DNA of 62,442 nucleotides from the NCBI GenBank assembly GCA_006503475.1, contig RSEH01000272.1, positions 1-62,442 on the forward strand, in the 5' to 3' direction. A model generated the notes under the pieces. It did not search any database. It was not told the origin of the DNA and worked only from the letters and a program-made list of their open reading frames with translations. Both the position numbers and the translations under genes were made by a program. This document shows, in pieces, positions 30,206 through 40,300 of the stretch; the stretch's first letter is position 1; the number at the start of each line of letters is the position of its first letter. The stretch comes from Stentor roeselii (lineage: Eukaryota; Ciliophora; Heterotrichea; Heterotrichida; Stentoridae).

Positions 30206-30868
30206 TTTGCATATTTGGGTGATTTTTTAGTTTTTAAATGAAATTTCAATTGCTGGATTGGAAATGATTTTTTTTTTTGAAGATCGATGTACTGTGTTTA
30301 GAGTAGTGTTGAGGAGATATTTATATTATGGCGTTTCTGGAATTTTTAGAGATTTTTGGGTTTTGGATGATTTCAACTTGTTAGTCAAGTGATTGAGAAT
30401 ATTAAAATAGTTTTTATATATGTTTTAAAAATTTTAGAACATTTATAAAAAGCGATTTGATTGAAGATGAAAGGATTTTTCAATATAGTCAATAAAAAGT
30501 TATATTTTCTAGTTCAGGAGAATTTTCCAAATCTTTATGAAAAACCTGTAAATATCTCTCATAAAGTGGATTAAATTAGTTACTAAAATATTATTGGATA
30601 TTTCTAAAGGTTTATCTATGTTGCTAGTGAAATCTTCAATATGATATCGAAACAATTCTTACCAAAATCTGCAATCATATTAAAAATTAAAAGTAATCTG
30701 ACATTAAAATTCAAAAATTTTTAAAAATAATTAAAATTTTTAATCACAATATTTCTTATCTCACATTATCAAATTTTCTATTCAAACCGAAAATATCATT
30801 AAAGATTTTCTATAATATTGAAAATTATTCCCATCAAAGCTAAAATCTTTATAATAATACTAATATCA
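30206..30868. other. intergenic spacer within the four-span gene array
   Basis: A 663-nt AT-rich spacer with the shared block near 30340-30376. No gene was found. Confidence 0.6.
30340..30376 (-). promoter_or_regulatory. conserved upstream block, paralogue 3
   Basis: Read toward the gene: ATCATCCAAAACCCAAAAAT then CTCTAAAAATTCCAG, about 135-170 nt before the ATG. Confidence 0.5.
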
Positions 30869-31792
30869 TTAATTAGCATATAAAGTCCTAACTAAATTTC
30901 TGCTGGTAACTATAAGAATCAAATGAAGCATGAAGATAGGGATAGCTATAATAATTCCAGCACCCCATCTAAAGTTATCAGGACTCTTACTGAGACTACC
31001 CCAATCAGTTTTGGTATCCGAGAAGCTTGAAAACTTTGAAGTCTCATAATAAACAACATATCCCACCAAATAAAGCACAAGCGACAACGGGGGGAAAATA
31101 AGAAATAACACCCTAGGAATTTTGGCTCTTTTCATCTTCAACTTCACCAAAACCAAGAAAATTGTCAAGACATTCAAAGAAAGAACAACGATGGCGAATA
31201 TAAGCATGATTTTACTGGAATGTATGACATCTTTGATAGACCTGCAGAAATGAGGGCAGTACTTGAAATAGTCTCTATCAGGCTTGCAGACATCATCGTA
31301 AAAGGAATCAAGTGAGTTTGTTCCGCTGCCTTTATTGATGCTCTTATCAATAGTTTTATCTTCCTTCATCAATCCAAATTCAAAGTAGCAGTAGTTGAAC
31401 CATGGAACGATTAGAGAAACAATTAAGAGTGCAAGTACCACAACGTTGATTAGCAGAAAAAATGTTGAACTTGCACATCGAAGGTGATTGAATCGAGACT
31501 GGGCCATCAAGTTGTCCGACTGGCTGTAGTAGTCAGGACCTGCTATTCGGGGCGCCTGGTAGGCAGGGTTATCTGTTGGGTATACAGAACTTCCTGCTGG
31601 GTGTAAAGGACTTCCTGACGGGTAGCCAGGCCTTCTTTCAGGGTATGCGACAGGCCGACTGATGTAAGTGTTTGAATAATCGTATTCTCCTGATTGAGGT
31701 ACTCTTGGGCTACTCGGGTTGACGTAGTTTGGCTCCAGGGGAGAACGAAGCCTTGGATTATTCACTCTGGAGTCTGTAGAATAATTATTCAT
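30869..31792 (-). CDS. four-span membrane protein, paralogue 4
   Basis: This 307-residue member has N-terminal SRVNNPRLRSPLEPNYVNPS, a tail with YPERRPGYPSGSPLHPAGSS, TM1 ending VPWFNYCYFEFGL, loop NKGSGTNSLDSFYDDVCKPD, CPHFCRSIKDVIHSSK, and TM2-TM4. It shares GSGTNS with paralogue 5 where paralogues 2 and 3 have GDGTN. It ends LVRTLYAN, one residue longer than the usual -LYS/-LYN end. Intact. Confidence 0.86.
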   Translation of the reverse strand: MNNYSTDSRVNNPRLRSPLEPNYVNPSSPRVPQSGEYDYSNTYISRPVAYPERRPGYPSGSPLHPAGSSVYPTDNPAYQAPRIAGPDYYSQSDNLMAQSRFNHLRCASSTFFLLINVVVLALLIVSLIVPWFNYCYFEFGLMKEDKTIDKSINKGSGTNSLDSFYDDVCKPDRDYFKYCPHFCRSIKDVIHSSKIMLIFAIVVLSLNVLTIFLVLVKLKMKRAKIPRVLFLIFPPLSLVLYLVGYVVYYETSKFSSFSDTKTDWGSLSKSPDNFRWGAGIIIAIPIFMLHLILIVTSRNLVRTLYAN

Positions 31793-32464
31793 TTAGTATA
31801 TTTGGATGATTTTTCGATCAAAAATGAAATTTCACTTCCAGGATTGGAATTTATCTAAGTTTTGATGGAGATCGAGGAAGGATTTCTTCTTAGATTGTTC
31901 TTGATTTGAAGTGATTAGAAGATTGATTGAAAAAAAGTTGTAACTAGAATTTTTGGAGGTTTAGGGTTTAAGACAATTTCAGCTTCGTAGTCTTATGTTT
32001 TTCGAAATGACGAACTTAGGTATGCACCTAGGCTTTTTACTGTGCTTCGGGATTTAATGATATTTGATTCAGCTATTAAAATTGTTTTATAATTACGCCA
32101 TGATTCTTTATTTATTGTAATATATTTAGATGTTTTACTATCAAAAACAAGGATAAGAATTCATGTAATATAAGAATCGATGTGGGTTATATCTAATCAG
32201 CTGATTGCTATTATAATCGTAATTGATTTGGATAAAATGTTCCTTTGATTAAATATTAGTTGTTTTAAAGTATGGTGCTTTTTATTTACTCTTTTGAGTT
32301 TATAGTTGATTAGGAATAAAATAACAATCGTTATTGATCAGAATATTCTTTTTCAAAAGATAGCAAATTGACTTCTTATAAGCCTTATTGGAGTCAATAT
32401 TCATATATTATGATTAAATTACTAATATAATTTTAATAAACCTTTATAATGGTTTTAGAATTTA
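31793..32464. other. intergenic spacer upstream of paralogue 4
   Basis: AT-rich. It contains the shared block near 31944-31986 and, near 32100-32155, the gatgttttactatcaaaaac stretch also found upstream of paralogues 1 and 2. No gene was found. Confidence 0.6.
31944..31986 (-). promoter_or_regulatory. conserved upstream block, paralogue 4
   Basis: Read toward the gene: AAATTGTCTTAAACCCTAAA then CCTCCAAAAATTCTAG, about 150-195 nt before the ATG. The most diverged copy. Confidence 0.4.
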
Positions 32465-32800
32465 ATTATATCACTTCTTTAATTTTTCGGTTCCTCTCAA
32501 AGTTGTGTTTCTCGAGTCTTTTTAGGATTCTATGATTTCTCCAGATCATTTATGAGTTTTTTCTGTTCACCCTCAATCAAAATGATTTCTTTTTTGTTTA
32601 CTTTAAGTTCAGTATTCTACTCCAGGACTTTTTTAATTGAAGACTTGAAAATTTCCTGTCCTTTCCTCAATTCTGTAATTTTACTGAAAACCATGGTATT
32701 ATATTGATTTTTTTGAATTACCTGAAAAGTCTCTTCAAGTTTTTTTGTATTTCTCTTACTTTTATTTTTCGATTCAGTGATTTTCATATTCTAATAAACA
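32465..32800 (-). pseudogene. decayed copy B of the 3' end of the 2078-residue coiled-coil gene
   Basis: The plus-strand text aligns with about 34440-34770, the 3' end of the intact coiled-coil gene. Matching landmarks are cctctcaaagtt, tttactttaa(c/g)ttc(t/a)gtattc, (a/g)aagacttga and (g/c)attcagtgattttc. Frameshifts and internal losses prevent a continuous frame. No start or other gene part accompanies it, so it is a fragment made by local duplication. Confidence 0.75.
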
Positions 32801-32839
32801 AAATCATTTATTTATTCTACTTAATTATCTATTCTTGAA

Positions 32840-33093
32840 GGTTATGAATAAAATACTCTTGATTCAAAATTTGAATTCTTTTTTTTTATTTCTTTTAAAT
32901 TATAGTATCAATAATAAAATTTATGATATATCGAAGTTTAATAAATCGTTTCTACGATGATCTGCGTTAAAAATCATCAACTTCATATACTCTACCTTCA
33001 AACCTATTTTTTACCGATGTTTGATAAGAAATTGATTCTAAAAGTATTGAGTCCAGAATTGGTTGAGTCTGGTTGATTAGAGTAAAAATTCAT
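32840..33093 (-). pseudogene. decayed, internally deleted four-span paralogue
   Basis: Starting at 33093 the minus strand reads MNFYSNQPDSTNSG, matching paralogue 5 (MNFYSNQPDSTNDG), and then runs into stops. About 140 nt later the text jumps to a match of the 3' end and downstream flank of paralogue 5 (aattatctattct...gaataaaatactct). Almost the whole membrane-spanning body is missing, so the copy cannot encode the protein. Confidence 0.8.
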
Positions 33094-33164
33094 ATATAAT
33101 AATTTAATTATGTATTGATATATTTATCGAAAGTCTTTAAAAATGAATGTGGAATTTAATAATA

Positions 33165-33425
33165 ACTATTTTTTTAGTCAGCTCAAAAGTTAGTGTTTCT
33201 TAGGTCTTTCATTACTCCTCAATTTCTCCAGCATCATTAATTATTTTCCTCTTTTCACCTACAATAAAACTATTTTCTCTTTCTTAAATTTGATATTTGT
33301 CTTTAACTTCACTATTTTTCTCTAAAGACTTGAAAAATTTCCTAAAAACTGTCTTTCCTCTATTTCTGTGATTTTTCTGAAAACCATCATATTTTGATCG
33401 ATTTCCCTTCAAATTTCTCGAGCCT
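33165..33425 (-). pseudogene. decayed copy A of the 3' end of the 2078-residue coiled-coil gene
   Basis: The plus strand aligns with about 34430-34700. Shared landmarks are ctcaatttctc(c/t)agcatcat, ttcctcttttc(a/c)cct and ctctaaagacttga. Small indels break the frame. It sits upstream of the four-span pseudogene in the same arrangement as the intact pair (four-span gene, then coiled-coil 3' end). Confidence 0.78.
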
Positions 33426-33497
33426 TTCAAATTAATTAATCTTAATTATCTATTTCAAATAACATTCTAAAAACACTAAATTATCTATTCTCAAAGT

Positions 33498-34349
33498 TTA
33501 AGAATAAAATACTCTAACTAAATTCCTGATTCCAATCAATTTAAAGAATTGGATAATAAAAATCCACATATTAAGACCCATGGCTGTATTCCATCCATAG
33601 TCATTCGGGTCATCATTTTTAGAATTCTTATCTTTTTTAGTTGAATCAAAACTAATCATTTTGCAGTAAAAAGCAAATCCAATAACATAGCTAGCAATAG
33701 ACATGAATAATGATATATAAGCAATCCACCTTCGACATCTAAAAGACTTGACCTTACTTTTGATACATATGAAAAATATTGGAAATAAAGAAAAAAAACC
33801 TGAAATAATTCCTAGTCCAAACATTAATTTACTGAATTCTTTCACTTTTTTAATTGATGAGCAGAAATTAGGACATAAGCTGAAATAATCTAAGTCAGGT
33901 TCACATACTTCAGAGTAAAAATGATCGATTGAATTTGTTCCACTGCCTTTTGGTATGTCAACATGTACTGATTTTCTTTCCATTACTAAACCGAATGTAA
34001 AGTAGCAGTAATCGATCCAAGGAAGAACAAGAGCGGCAACAATCATAGAAAATTCAACAAAAAGTAAAAAAAAACAACATTTTGCCCATCTTAAAAGTTT
34101 TAGTCTTGCTAAGGGTATGCTTATTACTCTTCCTTCTTCATCATGGTAAATTGGATCTGGAATTCTAGGATATAAATTTGTTGGATCTAGCAATTTTTCT
34201 CTAGATTGATGATCTGAGTTGAAATGATCATTAATTTTATAATCTCCCCCTTCAAACCTATTTAAGACCAATGCTTGAGAAGTAATTGGCTCTAAAGGTT
34301 CTATTACTCCATCATTTGTTGAATCTGGTTGATTGGAGTAAAAATTCAT
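33498..34349 (-). CDS. four-span membrane protein, paralogue 5 (divergent)
   Basis: This 283-residue member has a different N-terminal tail (no YP repeats; FEGGDYKINDHFNSDHQSRE) but the same core: TM1 ending LPWIDYCYFTFGL, loop PKGSGTNSIDHFYSEVCEPD, then CPNFCSSIKKVKEFSK, TM2, TM3 (ISLFMSIASYVIGFAFYC) and TM4. The second loop keeps the DPNDYGWN motif. Its start is only 40 nt from the stop of the long coiled-coil gene, so it lacks the A/C-rich upstream block of paralogues 1-4. Confidence 0.85.
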   Translation of the reverse strand: MNFYSNQPDSTNDGVIEPLEPITSQALVLNRFEGGDYKINDHFNSDHQSREKLLDPTNLYPRIPDPIYHDEEGRVISIPLARLKLLRWAKCCFFLLFVEFSMIVAALVLPWIDYCYFTFGLVMERKSVHVDIPKGSGTNSIDHFYSEVCEPDLDYFSLCPNFCSSIKKVKEFSKLMFGLGIISGFFSLFPIFFICIKSKVKSFRCRRWIAYISLFMSIASYVIGFAFYCKMISFDSTKKDKNSKNDDPNDYGWNTAMGLNMWIFIIQFFKLIGIRNLVRVFYS

Positions 34350-34389
34350 ATATATTATTTAATTAAGTATGATATATTAATCAAATTTT

Positions 34390-37300
34390 TTAATGATAGT
34401 TGTAGAACTCACTAATCTTATATTCTTCCATTTTTCTAGTCATCTCAAAGTTCTCTTTTCTCAATTCTTTCAACTCTTCCTCAATTTCTCTAGCATCATT
34501 AATAAATTTCCTCTTTTCCCCTTCAAGCAAAACGATTTTGCCTTGCTTTACTTTAACTTCTGTATTCAACTCCAAAATTTTTTCCTCTAAAGACTTGAGT
34601 ATTCCCTGAGACTTTTTATCTTTTTCTTCTAATTCCGTGATTTTTATCTGAAAATCTTGATAATTATTAGAATTTTCTTGATTTTCCTTGAAATTCTTTA
34701 AATTTTCTTCAAGTTTCCTGACATCTTCCCGAGCTTTTCTTTCCAATTCAGTGATTTTCCTGATCTGTTCTTCTAAACGAGTTTCATTATCATCAAGTTC
34801 ATTGATTCTCGAAGAATTTTCCTCAATTTTTATCTCAGCTTCTTCGATTTTTCTTTGAAGTTCAAAGTTTTCATTGCGAAGTTCTTTCAAATCATCTTCA
34901 ATTTCCTGATTTTCTTTTAAAGTCTTTCTTTTTATAGCATCTGCGAGTTTTAGTTTATTTTCCTTGTCTTTCAGTTCTTCTGCCATTTTCAAGTTTTTTT
35001 CTTGCAAAGATTTGAATTGTTCTGAATTATTTCGAGATTTTAACTCGTTTAGTTCATTTTCAAGAGATTCGATTTGGATTTGAGTGGACTTAAGATGTGA
35101 TTCGAGAAGATTTTTCTTTGATTCACTTATTTCCAAGCTTTCTAGAGTTTCTTGTAGGTTTTTTTTGTAACTTTCTGTTGAACTCAGGTCTTTTTCAAGT
35201 GATTTTATTTGATTTTGAAGAGTTTTTATTTCTTGGTTTTGGGAATCGATGGTATTTTCGAGGTTTTCAAGTTTTTCTTGAAGGTCATTTGAAACTTCTG
35301 AATTTTCTCGCTTTTGTAAAGCGAAATTATTTTCTTTTAAACATTTTACGTCGTTTTTAAGGTCTTCATTTTCACTTGAAAGTTTTTTCTTTTGTAGTTC
35401 GAGAAGTTTTAATTTAGAGTCTTTTTCTTTCAGGTCTTCTGAAAGTTTTAAGTTTTTTTCTTGAAGAGATAAAAGTTGGCTTGATTGGTCTCGTGATTTC
35501 AAATCGTTTATTTCGTGTTCGAGGGATGAAAGGCTTGTTTGCGTGGATTTTAACTGGGATTCTAAAAGATTTGAATGAGATTCATTGATTTTTAATGATT
35601 TTTCAATGTCGGTCTTGAGATTTTCTGTTGAAGTTAATGTTTGTTTTAAAGTTTTGAGTTGGTTTTGCAAGGATTCGATTTCTTGGTTTTGGGAATCGAT
35701 GTGATTTTGAAGAAAGTCTAGTTTTTGATGAAGGTCTTTTATTTCTTCTGAATTTTCTGCTATTTCACTCAAGTTTTCATTTTTATGTAAGGCGAAAATG
35801 TCTTCTTTTAAACATTTTACGTCATTTTTTAAATCTTCGTTTTCACTTGTAAGTTTTTTCTTTTGCAATTCAAGAAGTTTTAATTTAGAGTCTTTTTCTT
35901 TCAGGTCTTCTGAGAGTTTCAAGATTTTTTCTTGAAGAGATGATAACTGGCTTGACTGGTCTTTTGATTTCAGTTCGTTATTTACGGATTCTAGGAATGA
36001 TAAACTGGTTTGAAGTGATTTTAATTCGGATTCTAGGTGATTTGATTGAGATTCGCTTGATTTTAATGCTAATTCAAGAGAATTTTTAAGGGTTTCAGTT
36101 GAAAGTAATGATTTTTCGATGTTATTTTTAGAATTTTCTGTTGATGATAATGAGTCTTTAAGGGTTTTTACCTGGTTTTGAAGGGTTTCGATTTCTTTGT
36201 TCTGAGAATTGATGATGTCTTCGAAGTACTCAATTTTCTGCTGCATTTCACTGTCTTCTTCTATCCGCCTTGCTTCTTCACTGAAACTTTCACTTTTCTG
36301 TATAGCGAAATAATCATCTTTAAGACATTTGACATCATTTTTCAGGTCTTCGTTTTCAATGGTTAGTTTTTTTTTCTGTAGTTCGAGAAGTTTGACTTTG
36401 GATTCTTTTTCTTTCAGGTCTTCTGAGAGTTTTAAGTTTTTTTCTTGAAGAGATGATATTTGGTTTGACTGGTCTCGTGATTTTAGATCTTTTAATTCTG
36501 ATTCTAGGACTAAAATATTGGCTTGAGATGTTTTAAGTTCTGATTCTAACTTATTTATTTGAGCTTCGCTTGATTTTAATGCTGCTTCGAGAGAATTTTT
36601 TAAGGTTTCAGTTGAGATCAACGAGTTTTCTATTTTATTTTTAGAATTTTCTGTTAATGATAAAGTTTCTTCAAGTTTTTTTAGATGGTTTTGAAGTGTT
36701 TCAATTTCTTTATTCTGAGAATTGACAAGATCTTCAAAGTACTCAATTTTCTGCTGCATTTCGCTATCTTCTTCAACCCTCCTTGCTTCCTCACTGAAAC
36801 TTTCACTTTTCTGCAAAGCGAAATAATCATCTTTCAGACATTTGACATCATTTTTCAGGTCTTCGTTTTCAATGGTTAGTTTTTTTTTCTGTATTTCAAG
36901 AACTTTAACTTTGGCTTCTTTTTCTTTCAGGTCTTCTGAAAGTTTCAAGTTTTTTTCTTGAAGAGTTAAAATTTGGTTTGACTGGTCTCGTGATTTTAAA
37001 TCTTTCAATTCTGAGTCCAGGACTAAAACATTGGCTTGAGATGTTTTAAGTTCCGATTCTATTTTATTTATTTGAGCTTCACTTGATTTTAATGCTAATT
37101 CAAGAGAATTTTTTAAGGATTCAGTTGAAAGTAATGATTTTTCGATGTTATTTTTAGAATTTTCTGTTGATGATAATGAGTCTTTAAGGGTTTTTACCTG
37201 GTTTTGAAGTGTTTCGATTTCTTTGTTCTGAGAATTGACGAGGTCTTCGAAGTAGTCGATTTTCTGTTGTATTTCACTGTCTTCTTCTATCCGCCTTGCT

Positions 37301-40300
37301 TCTTCACTGAAACTTTCACTTTTCTGTAAAGCAAAATAATCATCTTTAAGACATTTGATGTCATTTTTAAGGTCTTCGTTTTCACTAGTCAGTTTTTTTT
37401 TCTGCATTTCAAGAAGTTTGATTTTCGCTTCTTTTTCTTTATTTTCTGAAAGACTTTTGTTAAGATTCTGTCGAAGTTCCAGATTTTTTTCACATTCAAG
37501 TATCTTCTGATTTAAAACATTTTTGATGATTTCAAGTTCATTAGTAGTACTTTGAAATCTTTCTTTAAAACCTTGAATTTCGACATCTTTTTCCATAATC
37601 TTTCCATCATTTTCCTTAATTTTTTCTAAAAGTTTATCAATTTCTTTTTTTTTTTCATTTATTTCAGCATCCTTCTCTTTAATTTCCGCATCTTTCGCTT
37701 TGATTTCAGCTTCTTTCCCTTCAATTTCCATCTTAATAGAATCATTTCCCACAAGTGAATCTTCAATACTCTGCATATTTTCATCATCAACAAGTTTATT
37801 CAAATCCAAATTTTCATTTTCCAATTCTCTTACTCTATCCCCAAGTCTTTTACATTCACTTTGAATCTTAAAATTAACTTCCTCAAGTCTTTCACAATCC
37901 TTAACTTTTTCTGAATTTTCCTTAAAAAGTTGTGAAATTTGCTTTTCCAAAAAAATTTTCTCATTAAAAATCAATTCATTCTGAGTCTTCATCTCTAAAA
38001 GACTTATCTGCAAAGATTCAATCGAGTTCAAATTTCCAGGATTTATAAAAATTTCTATTTGTTCCTCTCCAAGAGTCTCAATTGTTAGAATTTCTTTTGC
38101 ATGTTCTTTGCGAAGGTCTTCAAGTTCTGCTTCATGTTCTTGTTTCAATGTTTCCAGTTGTGACTTGAAAAAGGACTCAAGATATTTTTCGCTTTCTTCT
38201 TGTTTTTGCTTTGATGAGGTGAGAAGGTCGATTTCTGAACTTAAGGATGAAATTTTTAATAGAAGGGAACTGTTTTCAATGTCGAGAGATGAAATTTTTT
38301 TGGTTAGAGAGTCGAGGGTTGAGTTGTTTTCGAGGATTTGGGTTGAAAGCTTTTGGGAAAGGGATATTTTTTCGAGGTTTAAAGAGGAAAGTTGTTGGTG
38401 GATGGAAGATTCGGATTGTTTTAAGGTTGATATGGTTTCGTGGAGGGAAATGTTTTCGGTTGAGAGAGTTGAGAGCTTTTCGAGAAGGGGTTGTGATGAT
38501 GAACGAGCCTCTTCCTCCGAAGTCTTCAGCTTTCTAACCATCTCCTCAAGTTCAGAAATTTTCTCTAAATAATCCTTTTCCTGTTTAATAATTTTCCCCT
38601 CCAACTTATCAATATCTCTAAACTGCAAACGATTCCGAGTTTCAAGTGATTCAATAAAATGTTCCAATTCAGACTTTTCCCTTTTTAAAGACTTTGCCTG
38701 TTCATCTAAAACTTTTCGATCCTTTAAAATTTCCTCTTCTTTTCTTTCATGTTCTTCAAGATTTTTCATTATTTTTGCGAGTTCATTTTTAAGTCGTTCT
38801 TCAAATTCTTTTTTTTCCTGAATTTGAAAATTTTTGAAGTTTTCTTGAATTTCATTATTTTCTTTAGTCAAGTCTTGAATTTTACCCCAAAGTTCATTTT
38901 TATCTTCAATTTGACTTTTAAGCTTATTTTTAAGTCCTTCATTTTCCTGAATCAAACCTCCGACGTCTTCTGCAAGTTTTTCAAGGTTTTGACTAAGTCC
39001 CTCGTTTTCTTTAATTAAAATAACTTCATTTTCTTTAGCGATTTCCAAATGTTGCATTATTTGTTCAACAGTTCTAACAACACCCTGCAAGTCACTATCA
39101 GGATTTCCAAGTATCTCTAAAATCTTTCCATGAAAATCTTGAAGATTTTTTGAGTTCTTTATTTCCTCTTCTAATTTCCTTTTAAATCCTTCATTTTCCT
39201 TTTGAATCTGTTTAAAATCAGCGATAATTTCCTGTTCCCTTCCATTAAAAGCTTTATTTTTCTGTTCAACTTCCATCAACTTTTTCTTATTTCCATCAAA
39301 TTCTGATACTAAGTCCTTGTAAAACTTTTCAAGTTTTTCTTTTTCCTTTAAAGCTTGACTGAGTTTATCATGTAAATCATTTTTTGTCTCTTCTTTTTCA
39401 GTCCGATATCGAGGAAGGGAGTCTTTTGAGCTTCTAGAGATAAGAGACCTGTAACTTTTAACATCATCTTCAAGACTTTTACATTTTTCATCAAAGTTTA
39501 CATTTTCTCTCTTTAATTGCAAGTTTTCAGCAGTTAAATTGTTTATTTTCAGTTCTAAGTCAATTACTTGATTTTTTAACTTGAGAAGGCCTTCTTCACT
39601 TTCAGGTCGAATTAAAGAAATCCTTGCTTTTTTCAAGCTTTTTTCAAGAGATCCTTCAAAATCATGACTTTCTTGTTCAGGTTTCAAGAACTTCGCACTT
39701 TGGAACTTAACTTCAGGTGCTAAGGACCTGCCACGTGAGTTTTTATCAGGAGATTTCTCGTAAATCACATCTGAAAGTCGTTCTCCAAGAAGTTTATTCT
39801 GTTCTTTTTCTCTCCTCAGGTCTTTTTCTAAGTTTTGCACCCTTTGATCCTTATCTTCCAAGAATCTAAGAAACTGTTCATTAGAGTTTTTCAGATCTAG
39901 AATGGTTTTTGACTTTTCTTTAATTGAATCTTGAAGTCTTTTGATAAAATCTTCTTTAAAAGTGAGTTCATCGTTATCTTTTCGAGCTTTACTATGAAAA
40001 GTACTGAATTCTCTTTTATATATATCCATTTTGTTATCACTTTCTTTGAGAAGTCCTCGAAGATGTTGAATTTCTTTCTCGTAGTTTTGCTTCATTTTAA
40101 TGTTTTCATGAATGTGGTGCTTGTTTTGGTCTTCACTTTCTCGAATACGTTTCTGATAATCAGCAATGATTCTATTATCTTTTTCTTGCAAAGTGTCAAG
40201 ATCCTTTTTCAGAGAATTTTTAAAGTTTGATAATTCTTTCACGAGTTTCAAATTTTCCATTTCGAGTTCATTTATTCGAAGTTTCTGTTCTTTTACAAGT

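Noticed and set aside
26821-31986. CCCTAAAAA-type tracts as telomere remnants
   Set aside because: They are single, gene-associated and aligned at similar distances from ATGs, not tandem arrays.
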